The notes below the pieces were generated by a model. That model did no database searches, was not told the origin of the DNA, and saw nothing but the letters and a program-made list of their open reading frames with translations. Source: an uncultured Collinsella sp. (GTDB lineage: Bacteria > Actinomycetota > Coriobacteriia > Coriobacteriales > Coriobacteriaceae). Taken from it: 49,295 nucleotides of DNA. The DNA is taken from the NCBI GenBank assembly GCA_902464965.1, contig CABQLI010000008.1, forward strand, positions 1 to 49,295, in the 5' to 3' direction. Below are positions 16,589 through 24,962 of the stretch, one piece after another. A program made the translations under genes and the position numbers. The first letter of the stretch is position 1, and each line of letters opens with the position of its first letter.

Positions 16589-18193
16589 TTACAGAAGACT
16601 CTCGAACTTCAGAAGACTCTCGAACTTCTCGCGAACCTGCGGGACGGTAAGGCCGATGATGACCTGGATTGACTGACCTTGGACCACCAAGCCATGCGTA
16701 CCGATCGCCTTGAAGGAAGCCTCGGGTGCAACGACGCTCTTGTCCTTGACGTTAACGCGCAGACGGGTAGCGCAGTTAGTTACATCGATGATGTTATCCG
16801 CGCCACCGAGCAGATCGAGGATGTTCTCGGCAAGCACCAAGCGCTCATCATCTTTACTCTGGGCGACCGATTTGCCAGCACCGCCCTGCTTTTGCTTGTA
16901 GTCGGCCTTGGACTTGAGCTCGACCTCAACATCGTCATCCTCGCGACCGGGGGTCTTAAAGTCGAACTTGACGATCAGGAAACGGAAGACCACGACCCAA
17001 AGAGCGGTAAAGCACAGACCGACAAGGATGGAGATGGCGTACTGCAGACCGTGTGCGGCCCAAAGGGGCAGCCAGTCCCACGAGAGCATCGAGATGATGC
17101 CGCCGTCGAAGATGCCCACGACGCCAAGGAGGTTTTGAGCCATGCAGCCGAGCGCTCCGAGCACGCAGTGGACGACGAACAGACCGGGCGCAATGAACAG
17201 GAAGGTAAAGTCAAGCGGCTCGGTGATACCGCAAAGCATAGCGGTAAGGGTGACCGGGATCAGCAGAGCCTTGACGCGCTGCTTGCGCTCGGGTTTGGCG
17301 GTCATATAAAACGCAATGGCGACGCCAAGCGAGCCGAAGACCTTAGTCCAACCAGGGCAGGTATAGGCAGCCCAGGGTGCGGCATCCTTAAGAGCAATGC
17401 TCGGATCGGCAGCCAGTTGGGGCAGGATGTTGGCCCAAGCGGCAAAGATGCCGCCGTTGACCGCCGCGTTGTCGTAATAGAACGGCGTATAGATAAAGTG
17501 ATGCAGGCCTGTAGGAATCAGCACGCGCTCGAAGAAAGCAAAGACACCCACGCCAAACGTACCGGCGGAAAGGATGAATCCCTGGAAGGCGGAGATAGCA
17601 GCCTGAACATGCGGCCACACCAGGCAGGCGATAAGAGCGACCGGAACCATAACGAAGAAACCGATCATATAGATGAACACGGAGCCCGAGAACACGCCCA
17701 ACCACTCGGGGAGCTCGGTATCGAAGAACTTGTTATGCAGCATCGTGGCGATACCAGAGATAATGAGCGCGCCCATGATGCCCATATCAAGCGTTTTGAT
17801 GCTTGCGATAGTGGCAAGACCAGTACCACTGCCTGCCTCGACAGAGTAGTCGACGCCAAAGACAGGGCCCCACTGCCCCAAGATTGTGCTTACAAAGTAG
17901 TTGAAGGTAAGATAGATGGCCAAAGCCTCCATGCAGCAGCGAGCGTTCTGCTTGTTCGCGAGCGAGATTGGCAACGCTACGCAAAACAGCAACGGCATCT
18001 GGTTAAAGAGCGTCCAACCACCCTGGAGCAGCACATTCCAGCAATCAAACCAAAGATGGCCCGCAGTGGCCATCTCGCCAAAGATCGCCTCGGTGGTAAA
18101 CAACGTACCCAGGCCAACGACAATTCCGGAAAATGCGAAAAGAATTGCAGGCGTGTACATTGCACCGCCGAAACGTTGTATCTTTTGCATCAT
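16589..18193 (-). CDS. PTS alpha-glucoside transporter, EIICB component
   Basis: A 534-residue membrane permease of the glucose/glucoside PTS superfamily (MalX/AglA-like) that imports and phosphorylates a maltose-type sugar. The EIIC domain (about 1-420) has many transmembrane segments and the family motif GITEPLDFTFLF. The EIIB domain starts near 455, with the phosphorylated cysteine C474 in VTNCATRLRVN. No EIIA domain is fused; the EIIA encoded at 45137 could serve. The start at MMQKIQRFGGAMYTPA follows AGAGGGGG; a longer frame adds 17 residues unlike the family. The GH4 hydrolase downstream matches the substrate class. The C-terminus carries a duplicated six-residue unit. Control is probably by the GntR protein across the divergent promoter. 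Confidence 0.93.
   Translation of the reverse strand: MMQKIQRFGGAMYTPAILFAFSGIVVGLGTLFTTEAIFGEMATAGHLWFDCWNVLLQGGWTLFNQMPLLFCVALPISLANKQNARCCMEALAIYLTFNYFVSTILGQWGPVFGVDYSVEAGSGTGLATIASIKTLDMGIMGALIISGIATMLHNKFFDTELPEWLGVFSGSVFIYMIGFFVMVPVALIACLVWPHVQAAISAFQGFILSAGTFGVGVFAFFERVLIPTGLHHFIYTPFYYDNAAVNGGIFAAWANILPQLAADPSIALKDAAPWAAYTCPGWTKVFGSLGVAIAFYMTAKPERKQRVKALLIPVTLTAMLCGITEPLDFTFLFIAPGLFVVHCVLGALGCMAQNLLGVVGIFDGGIISMLSWDWLPLWAAHGLQYAISILVGLCFTALWVVVFRFLIVKFDFKTPGREDDDVEVELKSKADYKQKQGGAGKSVAQSKDDERLVLAENILDLLGGADNIIDVTNCATRLRVNVKDKSVVAPEASFKAIGTHGLVVQGQSIQVIIGLTVPQVREKFESLLKFESLL
16593..16628. repeat. 18-bp perfect tandem duplication at the EIICB 3' end
   Basis: Two identical 18-bp units (each beginning AGAAGACTCTCG) adjoin at 16593-16610 and 16611-16628. 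The in-frame duplication gives the EIIB tail the doubled sequence KFESLLKFESLL. It looks recent, because no base differs between units. Confidence 0.9.
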
Positions 18194-18550
18194 GACGGGG
18201 AATCCCCCTCTCTTCATTCGGAGCGACTGCGGTTTTGGCTTCACTCGAGACCGCAGACGCGCCGTTTGCGTGTACCTCGTGCAATTGGACGGGTGGGCCC
18301 GTGTCCCCGGCTTCTTGCGCTTCTATTTTTATCATATCACTTATCTAGACAAGTTGATACGGTTTCTATGTTCGGTCAGCGGTCGATTATTGGCCGTAAA
18401 CGGTATAAGTCCAGTATTTTGCCTGCTAAATCTAACATAGCTTATGGCCGCAAATTATATTTCTTTTCAACTTGTCTAGATGTGCTTGTCTATACCTGTA
18501 GACATGCCTATACTTCATTACAATATTCACCGCCACGTTAAGGAGTCACC
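18194..18550. promoter_or_regulatory. Divergent control region with GntR operator candidates
   Basis: Three related sites: CTTATCTAGACAAG (18340-18353), ACTTGTCTAGATG (18470-18482) and TGTCTA-N6-TAGACA (18487-18504). The first two contain TCTAGACAAGTTGA in opposite orientations. TGTCTAGACA-type palindromes are typical of GntR/HutC regulators such as NagR. Sites 2 and 3 lie close to the zinc dehydrogenase start and site 1 is about 150 bases from the PTS gene, so both directions can be controlled by the GntR protein encoded at 19642. Confidence 0.75.
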
Positions 18551-19576
18551 ATGAAAAGCGCGGTCTTCTATGGAAAGCACGACCTCAGAGTCGAGGAATC
18601 GGCAAAGCCGGCCGTGGGCAAGCGCGACGTTCTGATCAACGTCAAAGCTTGCGGCGTCTGCGGCACCGACGTGCATATCTATGAAGGCGACAAGGGCGCG
18701 GCCGACGTTACCCCGCCCACGATCCTTGGTCATGAGTTTGCGGGCGTTGTCGAGGCCGTGGGCAGCGACGTCGCTGGCTTTAAACCGGGCGATCGCGTGT
18801 GCATCGACCCAAACCATCCCTGCGGCTGCTGCGAACCCTGCCGCGACGGAATCAACCACTACTGCGAGCATATGACCGGTTACGGCACCACCGTTAACGG
18901 CGGCTTTGCCGAGTACTGCTCCGTCGATATGCAGCAAGTCTACAAGTTGGGCGATCACACCAGCTTTGAGCAGGGTGCCATGACCGAGCCCGTCGCCTGC
19001 TGCCTGCACGGCATCGATATGTGCAACATCAAGCCCGGCAGCACAGTTGTCGTTATCGGCGGCGGCATGATCGGTCTGCTCATGATGCAGCTTGCTAAAA
19101 ACGCCGGCGCCACCAAGGTTGTCTTGCTCGAGCCTGTCGAAGGCAAGCGCGAGGTTGCGCTCAAACTCGGCGCCGACCTGGCCATTGATTCCATCCACGA
19201 GGACGTCCCGGCCCGCCTGAAGCAGGAGGGCGTCGGCAACGTCGATGTCGTTATCGAGTGTGTTGGCAAGCCCGTCACCATCGAGCAGGCCATCCAGATC
19301 GCCGGCCACAAGGCTACGGTCATGATGTTCGGCCTCACCAAGCCCGATGAGACAATCACTGTCAAGCCCTTCGAGGTCTTCCAGAAGGAGCTTGTGCTTA
19401 CCTCGTCCTACATCAACCCTTATACGCAGCGTCGCGCGCTCGAGCTCATCGACTCTGGCAGGCTCGACGTATCCTCGATGGTCGCCAAGGTGGCTTCCCT
19501 CGACGAACTCGGCGCCATCCTGTCAGACCCAGCTCTGCGTGCCATGGGTAAATATATAATCGACCCCAGCAAGTAA
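18551..19576 (+). CDS. Zinc-dependent alcohol/polyol dehydrogenase (MDR family)
   Basis: A 341-residue medium-chain dehydrogenase resembling sorbitol, threonine or butanediol dehydrogenases. The catalytic zinc site includes C37 (GVCGTDVH) and H61-E62 (GHEFAG). The structural zinc site is made by C91, C94, C97 and C105. The NAD-binding turn GGGMIG follows in the Rossmann domain (~170-300). AAGGAG precedes the start. It is divergent from the PTS/6-phospho-alpha-glucosidase genes and upstream of the GntR regulator, so it is likely induced with them. That suggests it handles a polyol or keto-sugar such as a disaccharide isomer part, but the substrate cannot be read from sequence. Confidence 0.88.
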   Translation: MKSAVFYGKHDLRVEESAKPAVGKRDVLINVKACGVCGTDVHIYEGDKGAADVTPPTILGHEFAGVVEAVGSDVAGFKPGDRVCIDPNHPCGCCEPCRDGINHYCEHMTGYGTTVNGGFAEYCSVDMQQVYKLGDHTSFEQGAMTEPVACCLHGIDMCNIKPGSTVVVIGGGMIGLLMMQLAKNAGATKVVLLEPVEGKREVALKLGADLAIDSIHEDVPARLKQEGVGNVDVVIECVGKPVTIEQAIQIAGHKATVMMFGLTKPDETITVKPFEVFQKELVLTSSYINPYTQRRALELIDSGRLDVSSMVAKVASLDELGAILSDPALRAMGKYIIDPSK

Positions 19577-19641
19577 ATCGATCGACACCTGCGCGAGCAG
19601 TCCTCATCCACCGCTCGCGCGCTCAGCTCTAGGAGACCGTC

Positions 19642-20397
19642 ATGGCGCGAGCCATCTTCCAAACCATTTATGACAACGTGAAGCAGTCAATTGACGACGG
19701 CACATACGCATATCTAAGCTATCTGCCTTCGGAGACTGAACTCACACAGTTGTTTGGCTGTTCGCGCATGACGGTCCGTCGCGCCATCTCGATGCTTGCG
19801 GCAGATGGCTACGTGCTCCCCCAGCAAGGCAAAGGCATGCGCGTCATTCGCAACATCAGTGACGAGACGAATCGTGGTGGCGGCGGACTCGAGACCTTTA
19901 AGGAAATCGCAGCCAGCCGAGGCTTTGAGCTCAAAACGGTTACCACTGTCTTTGAGCTCCTCGTCTGCAACAAGGCGCTCTCCAAGATTACCGGGTTTCC
20001 TGAAGGCTGTGAGCTCACGCGTGCCAAACGCATCCGTTATGCAGACGGACGGGCCGTGTGCTCCGACGACTCCTATTACCTAAGCTCACAGGTACCGGGG
20101 CTGACACCCGAGATTGTCAACGACTCGATCTATCGTTACCTCGAAGAAGGCCTTGGCATTAAGATTGCCACGGGCAAACGCGATGTAACGATTGAACATC
20201 CCACGCCCGAGGATGCACGCGTGCTCGATCTCGACGACTTTAACGCACTCGCCGTTGTACGCGGACAGACCTACAACGCCGACGGCATCCTTATGGAATA
20301 CACCGAGACAAAGCAGGTTCCCAGCTTCTTTTTACTCCACGAAACGGTCACCCGCCGCAATAACGGCAGCGAGACCCATCAGAGCAGCATGGGCTAA
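19642..20397 (+). CDS. GntR/HutC-family regulator with UTRA domain
   Basis: A 251-residue transcriptional regulator. The N-terminal winged helix (about 1-72) contains LPSETELTQLFGCSRMTVRR, the hallmark of the GntR family; the C-terminal UTRA domain (about 85-245) normally binds a small effector, often a sugar phosphate. In this setting an effector such as a phosphorylated alpha-glucoside or glucose 6-phosphate is plausible (inference). TAGGAG precedes the start. It follows the zinc dehydrogenase gene by 65 bases and probably shares its transcript, and it is the natural candidate to bind the TCTAGACA-like sites in the divergent region. Transcription likely ends at the long-stem terminator just after the gene. 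Confidence 0.93.
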   Translation: MARAIFQTIYDNVKQSIDDGTYAYLSYLPSETELTQLFGCSRMTVRRAISMLAADGYVLPQQGKGMRVIRNISDETNRGGGGLETFKEIAASRGFELKTVTTVFELLVCNKALSKITGFPEGCELTRAKRIRYADGRAVCSDDSYYLSSQVPGLTPEIVNDSIYRYLEEGLGIKIATGKRDVTIEHPTPEDARVLDLDDFNALAVVRGQTYNADGILMEYTETKQVPSFFLLHETVTRRNNGSETHQSSMG

Positions 20398-20406
20398 CCA
20401 TCTATT

Positions 20407-20478
20407 AGTTGCGGTGGAATAGTTCCTAGAATGGCCAGCTTAAGGGCAAAACAGGAACTATTCCACCGCAACTTTTTT
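20407..20478 (+). terminator. Terminator with a 21-bp perfect stem
   Basis: The arms 20407-20427 and 20453-20473 (AGTTGCGGTGGAATAG...) pair perfectly over 21 bp, with a 25-base loop, and run into TTTTT (20474-20478). It ends the dehydrogenase-GntR transcript. The stem is much longer and less GC-rich than usual, which suggests a repeat element recruited as terminator. A second hairpin (GGCCGG ... CCGGCC, 20479-20510) follows directly. Confidence 0.85.
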
Positions 20479-20528
20479 GGCCGGCGGGGCAATACCTGTC
20501 CCACCGGCCATCATGTACGCTCTTTTAG

Positions 20529-21782
20529 CTAGTCCGCGAGCTTCTCCACCTGGTCGAGCATCTTGTCGAGCTTGGCCTTTGCTTCGGCCTTGACCTTCTC
20601 AGCTTCTTCGTGAGCCTTCGCCTTCTGGGCGGCCTTTTCCTCGGCCTCGGGATCGACGACGACCAGGTTGGATGCATCATGCTCAACCAACTTAAGCGCA
20701 TGCTCGGGGCACACCTTGACGCAGGCTCCGCAACCTAGGCAATACGTGGACTCCAGTGCAAAGCGACCGCTTCCCACCAAATCGCAGGCAAACGTGGGGC
20801 ACACGTTGACGCACTCGCCGCACGACGTACACTTGTCAAAATCGCACTCCGGCGTGCTCACCTGCATGTTCTGGGCAAGCTCGGGGTGGTTTTGCAACGT
20901 CGAGAGCACCAGTTGGCGCCCGTGCGTGAGCGAACGGCGACGCTTGGTCGTCGTGGTGCCGCACATGGTGTTGAGCGTGCGCTCCAGCTGGGTAATCTGA
21001 TGGCGATGGGCCTTGAGCTTTTGCGTCACCGAGGCCAGCGCCGCCGTCGCCGGATTGAGCTTGGTCACCGTCAGGCCCGTGGTGCGGGCGATCTTTTCCA
21101 TGTACTCCTTGCGCTCGTACTCGCGGCGCTTATGGCACTTGAGGCTCTTGGGGTCGACCTCCAGGCCCATACCCGTGCCGGACCACTCCTCGGCCTTCGC
21201 AATCGCCTCGCCCAGAATATCCTCACCGCCGGTGTTGCGGCATTTATCGCACACACCCAGCGGCAAATACACACTCACGTTGGGATAGTCGGCCAGCACC
21301 GAAAACCAAGTCTCTGCCGTAATATCGCCCACGCAGGCAACAACGACCTCGTTTTCGCGCGGCATGCGCTTAAGGGCGCGTGTGCAGGTGACGTAGGCGG
21401 TCTCGTGGCTCGTAGCAGCAGAGACGATATCGTCATACAGGTTTTTGGGCGCCAAGCGCGGCGAGATGATTGCCTCGGTCGGACAGGCAGCGGCGCACAG
21501 GCCGCACTTGCGACAGGAGTCGAGGATCTCGATGGCGTCTTCCTCGACCTCGATAGCGTTGACCGGGCACACGTCCATGCACGCGGTGCAGCCGCTCTTT
21601 TCGTTTTTGCAGGTCAGGCACGGAATGGTGTTACCGCGCGGACGCTCCTTGTAGTCGGCAGGATTCCACTGCGGCGCCGACGGATCGAGTGCATCGGTCA
21701 CACCGCCAAGCGGGTTTTTAAGAAAGTCGAAACCCTTGCTGATCTCGATAATGTCATCAAACAGATCGTGTTCCTGCGCCAT
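20529..21782 (-). CDS. Polyferredoxin-like 4Fe-4S protein
   Basis: A 417-residue cytoplasmic iron-sulfur protein. The N-terminal cluster domain has C55, C58, C65, C68, C72 and a second CxxCxxCxxxC set at 90-100. The C-terminal one has C318, C321, C324, C328 and C348, C351, C354, C358, enough for about four [4Fe-4S] clusters. A middle region with VCDKCRN resembles the small electron-transfer domain seen in heterodisulfide-reductase-associated proteins (weak). The tail (376-417) is a Lys/Ala/Glu-rich coiled coil. Function is probably electron transfer to an unknown partner. The start at MAQEHDLFDD follows GGGAGGGG; an ATG 30 bases earlier lacks a site. Neighbouring dehydrogenases fit a fermentative redox role. 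Confidence 0.85.
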   Translation of the reverse strand: MAQEHDLFDDIIEISKGFDFLKNPLGGVTDALDPSAPQWNPADYKERPRGNTIPCLTCKNEKSGCTACMDVCPVNAIEVEEDAIEILDSCRKCGLCAAACPTEAIISPRLAPKNLYDDIVSAATSHETAYVTCTRALKRMPRENEVVVACVGDITAETWFSVLADYPNVSVYLPLGVCDKCRNTGGEDILGEAIAKAEEWSGTGMGLEVDPKSLKCHKRREYERKEYMEKIARTTGLTVTKLNPATAALASVTQKLKAHRHQITQLERTLNTMCGTTTTKRRRSLTHGRQLVLSTLQNHPELAQNMQVSTPECDFDKCTSCGECVNVCPTFACDLVGSGRFALESTYCLGCGACVKVCPEHALKLVEHDASNLVVVDPEAEEKAAQKAKAHEEAEKVKAEAKAKLDKMLDQVEKLAD

Positions 21783-21933
21783 GCGCGGCCCCTCCCTGAG
21801 CAGTGCAAACAAGCAAGAGATAATGATACGCTATCGGCCCATGCCTCGGGCAAATTACACGCGGAGCATCTTTGCGGCAAATAGTCTATGGCCTATCGCC
21901 GCCTCGATTGCACAAGGTCAATCAAGCGCCAAG

Positions 21934-22440
21934 CTATGCCTCGCACATGAGCTGCACGAGCTTTTGTTTGGTCACCTTGACCTGCTCGTTGGCCATGTTA
22001 CGCTCGTTTCTAAAGACCGCATTTGCAACACTCTGCAGATCGGCATCGGAAATCTCGCTGCACGGACCGTCCATCGAAGCTGCCGTGGGGCATACGCACA
22101 ACGGCAGCTCGGCATAAAACGCAACGGCCTTGGCGATATCGAGCATCTTGCCGCCGCCAATACCCACCACCATGTCGCAATACTCAGCCCGGGCTTCCTT
22201 AGCCATTTTTACAACGGCCTCTTCCGTACACGGACCGTTATAGATCTTAAAGAATGGCTCGCTTAGATCTTCGTCCAGAAATCCATCGACGATCTGCCTG
22301 CACAGCCGATCCTCGGTGCCCTGGTCAAACAGGACATAGGCAGCGCAGCCCAACCATGACAAATACCTGCCCTGACGCGAGAGCTCACCCGGCCCCTGAA
22401 CATACCGACCGGGACCGCCATAAACCATGGGAAGCGCCAT
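21934..22440 (-). pseudogene. Internally deleted glycerol dehydrogenase paralogue
   Basis: A 168-residue open frame closely related to the intact glycerol dehydrogenase encoded just upstream. Residues 1-127 match its N-terminal NAD domain, including GIGGGK at 93-98 and CPTAASMDGPCS. Residues ~130-168 (LQSVANAVFRN, NMANEQVKVT) match its last ~45 residues. About 200 central residues are missing in frame, including the counterparts of the metal ligands D171, H254 and H271. It therefore cannot bind the catalytic metal in the known way. The frame and an AAAGGG site are intact, so a protein may still be made; it could be a decaying gene or a NAD-binding remnant with a new role. Confidence 0.75.
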
Positions 22441-22508
22441 ACGAGAATCCGCCCTTTCATCAACAACAATTGGTGCAAAGCAACCTGACCCCTTTGCACC
22501 ATAGCAAA

Positions 22509-22541
22509 AAGGGGCAAAGCCATCTGCTGGCTTTGCCCCTT
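22509..22541 (-). terminator. Terminator of gldA
   Basis: A perfect 14-bp stem, AAGGGGCAAAGCCA with TGGCTTTGCCCCTT, and on the - strand it is followed by TTTTTGC. It sits 13 bases past the glycerol dehydrogenase stop, between it and the truncated paralogue. Confidence 0.92.
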
Positions 22542-22553
22542 CCTTAGCTTGAT

Positions 22554-23654
22554 TTACTCATCCATGAGATAGTAGTGGCCCAGCGCGTCGGCACCCAGGA
22601 TGGCGTTTGCGACCATCTCGGGCGTCACCTCAAACGGCATGTTGCACATGGTGTCCTCGGGCGCGCAGGCGGCCTCGGCAACAATCATGGCCTGCTCGCG
22701 CGTAACCTCGGCAACGCCCAGCTCCTTCATCGTGACCGGTAGGCCCAGCTCAATGCAGAAGCCCAAGACTTCCTCGAGCTTCTCGGTCGGGGCATCCTCG
22801 AGTACCAGCTGGACGATAGTGCCAAAGGCGACCTTCTCGCCGTGATACATGCCGTGGCACTCGGGCAGCATCGTCAGGCCATTGTGGATGGCATGAGCAG
22901 CAGCAAGGCCCGAGCTCTCAAAGCCAATGCCCGAAAGCAGCGTGTTTGCCTCGATGATGTGCTCAACGGCAGGCGTGAGCGCACCCTTCTCCAGCGCGAC
23001 CTTGGCCTTCACGCCATCGGCCATAAGCGTCTCGTAGCAGAGCTTGGCGAGCGCCAGACCAGCCATACCGCCCTTGCCGCCGGCACAAGTACCACCGTCG
23101 GCATCATGCGTCGCCTGGGCCTCAAAGTAGGTTGCGAGCGCATCGCCCATACCGGAAACCGTCAGGCGCACCGGGCTCGCCGCGATAACCGTCGTATCCA
23201 TCAGGACAATGTTGGGGTTTGCCTTAAGGAAGAGGTACTTGTCGAACTGGCCGTCATCGGTGTAGAGCACCGAAAGTGCCGAGCACGGTGCATCGGTCGA
23301 AGCGATGGTGGGGCAAATGATAACCGGGGACTCCAGGTAATAGGCGACGGCCTTCGCGGTGTCGAGGATCTTGCCGCCACCGACGCCGACGATGATGTCG
23401 CAACCGTTGTCGCGAGCGAGCGCAACCAGGCGATCGACCTCGCCCTTGGAGCACTCGCCGTTAAAGTCCTCAAACAGCAGCTCGGCCTTAGCCTCGGCAA
23501 AGCCGCCCTCGATCTTGGCACCGACGCGCTTCTTGCCCGAAGGCGTCACGATGACGAGGGCCTTAGCGCCGAGCGGCTCGACATAGGAGCCGAGCTTGGC
23601 CAGCTCATCCGGACCCTGGATATACTTACTGGGGCTATTGAAGATTGCAGCCAT
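22554..23654 (-). CDS. gldA: Glycerol dehydrogenase (iron-containing ADH family)
   Basis: A 366-residue NAD-dependent polyol dehydrogenase that interconverts glycerol and dihydroxyacetone. The NAD-binding motif is VGVGGGKILDTAKA (89-102). The metal ligands are D171 (GMGDALATYFEA), H254 (AAHAIHNGL) and H271 (MYHGEK), in the family spacing. Length and end agree with GldA. Only a weak ribosome site (GGGAT) precedes the start. It ends at a strong terminator and its own start follows the terminator of the iron alcohol dehydrogenase gene, so it is probably transcribed alone. The tandem truncated copy downstream points to local duplication. Confidence 0.92.
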   Translation of the reverse strand: MAAIFNSPSKYIQGPDELAKLGSYVEPLGAKALVIVTPSGKKRVGAKIEGGFAEAKAELLFEDFNGECSKGEVDRLVALARDNGCDIIVGVGGGKILDTAKAVAYYLESPVIICPTIASTDAPCSALSVLYTDDGQFDKYLFLKANPNIVLMDTTVIAASPVRLTVSGMGDALATYFEAQATHDADGGTCAGGKGGMAGLALAKLCYETLMADGVKAKVALEKGALTPAVEHIIEANTLLSGIGFESSGLAAAHAIHNGLTMLPECHGMYHGEKVAFGTIVQLVLEDAPTEKLEEVLGFCIELGLPVTMKELGVAEVTREQAMIVAEAACAPEDTMCNMPFEVTPEMVANAILGADALGHYYLMDE

Positions 23655-23686
23655 TTTTATCCCATTCTCTAATAATTAAAAAGAAA

Positions 23687-23720
23687 GGGGCTCCGTACGG
23701 ATACGTGCGGAGCCCCTCGT
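23687..23720 (-). terminator. Terminator of the iron alcohol dehydrogenase gene
   Basis: A near-perfect stem AGGGGCTCCG ... CGGAGCCCCT with a GTATCCG-type loop, followed on the - strand by TTCTTTTTAATTATT, 20 bases past the stop. Confidence 0.92.
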
Positions 23721-23738
23721 TACGATAACAAGAGTCGA

Positions 23739-24962
23739 TTAGAAATCGATGTCGGTGTCGTAGTAGCAGGCCTTGAGGATCTTCTCGAAGTCAGCAGCCT
23801 TGGTCTCACGCGGGTTCTCGGGCGTGCAGGCGTCCTGCTCGGCGTTCGCGGCGATCTCGGGCAGCTTGGCGAGGAACTCCTCCTCGGAAACCATCTGCGG
23901 GTTCTCGGCGTCGACCTTCACGCCACCATTCGCGTAATCCTTGATGGACTGCGGAATGTTGAGCTGGTCGTTGAGGTCGCGGATCTTCTGGACGAGCGCA
24001 GCGATGAGCTCCTCGTTGGTCTCGCCGGGAAGGTGCAGGATCTCCTTGGCCACGTAAGCGTAACGCTCGGCAGCACGGGGATCCTTGGAGTTCCACTGGA
24101 TGACCTTGCCCAGGTACATGGCGTTAGCGGCACCGTGGATGATGTGGCCGTTCTCGAAGGCAGCACCGGTCTTGTGAGCCATGGAGTGAACGATGCCGAG
24201 CAGGCCCGAGGAGAAGGCGATGCCGGCGATGCACTGAGCCTCGTGCATGTGCTGACGGGCCTCATGGTCGCCAGCATAGGACTTGGGCAGCCACTCGACG
24301 ATCTCGCGGATGCCGTGCAGAGCGTTGGCGTCGGTGAACATAGAGGCGCAGGTGGAAACGTAGGCCTCCATGCAGTGGGTCAGAGCATCCATGCCGGTGT
24401 GAGCGCACAGCTTGGCGGGCATGGTGTAGGTGAGCTCGGGGTCGACGATGGCGACATCAGGGGTGATGTTGAAGTCGGCCAGCGGGTACTTGATGCCCTT
24501 TTCGTAATCCGTGATGACGGAGAATGCGGTGACCTCGGTAGCAGTGCCGGAGGTAGAGGAAATGGCGCAGAAGTGAGCCTTCTGACGCAGCTCGGGGAAG
24601 CTGAACGGCTGGATGATGTTGTCGAAGGACTCCTCGGGATACTCGTAGAAGACCCACATGGCCTTAGCAGCATCGATGGGCGAACCGCCGCCGATAGCAA
24701 CGATCCAGTCGGGCTCGAAGTCGCGCATAGCGGCTGCGCCCTTCATGACGGTCTCGATGGAGGGATCGGACTCGACGCCCTCGAACAGCTTGACCTCCAT
24801 GCCGGCCTCTTTGAGGTCGGCCTCAACGTCCTGCAGGAACCCGCCGCGGCGCATAGAGCTGCCGCCAGAAACGATGATGGCCTTCTTACCCTTGAGGTTC
24901 TTCACCTCGTGGCGAGCGCCCTCACCAAAGTACAGATCGCGAGGATTGGTAAAACGTCCCAT
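23739..24962 (-). CDS. Iron-containing alcohol dehydrogenase
   Basis: A 407-residue group III alcohol dehydrogenase. The nucleotide motif GGGSPIDAAK is at 91-100 and STSGTATEVT at 136-145. The metal ligands fit D192 and H196 (MDALTHCMEAY), H259 (VHSMAH) and H273 (ENGH), matching the spacing in lactaldehyde reductase (FucO). The likely role is reduction of an aldehyde such as acetaldehyde, butyraldehyde or lactaldehyde with NAD(P)H in fermentation; substrate is not decided by sequence. TAGGAGG precedes the start at MGRFTNPRD; the frame runs 51 bases further upstream without a ribosome site. It is followed by its own terminator and has a long upstream region (see separate entry). Confidence 0.92.
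   Translation of the reverse strand: MGRFTNPRDLYFGEGARHEVKNLKGKKAIIVSGGSSMRRGGFLQDVEADLKEAGMEVKLFEGVESDPSIETVMKGAAAMRDFEPDWIVAIGGGSPIDAAKAMWVFYEYPEESFDNIIQPFSFPELRQKAHFCAISSTSGTATEVTAFSVITDYEKGIKYPLADFNITPDVAIVDPELTYTMPAKLCAHTGMDALTHCMEAYVSTCASMFTDANALHGIREIVEWLPKSYAGDHEARQHMHEAQCIAGIAFSSGLLGIVHSMAHKTGAAFENGHIIHGAANAMYLGKVIQWNSKDPRAAERYAYVAKEILHLPGETNEELIAALVQKIRDLNDQLNIPQSIKDYANGGVKVDAENPQMVSEEEFLAKLPEIAANAEQDACTPENPRETKAADFEKILKACYYDTDIDF

Noticed and set aside
20479..20510. Second hairpin as terminator of the Fe-S protein gene
   Set aside because: On the - strand it is followed by A residues instead of a U-tract, so a terminator role is not supported.
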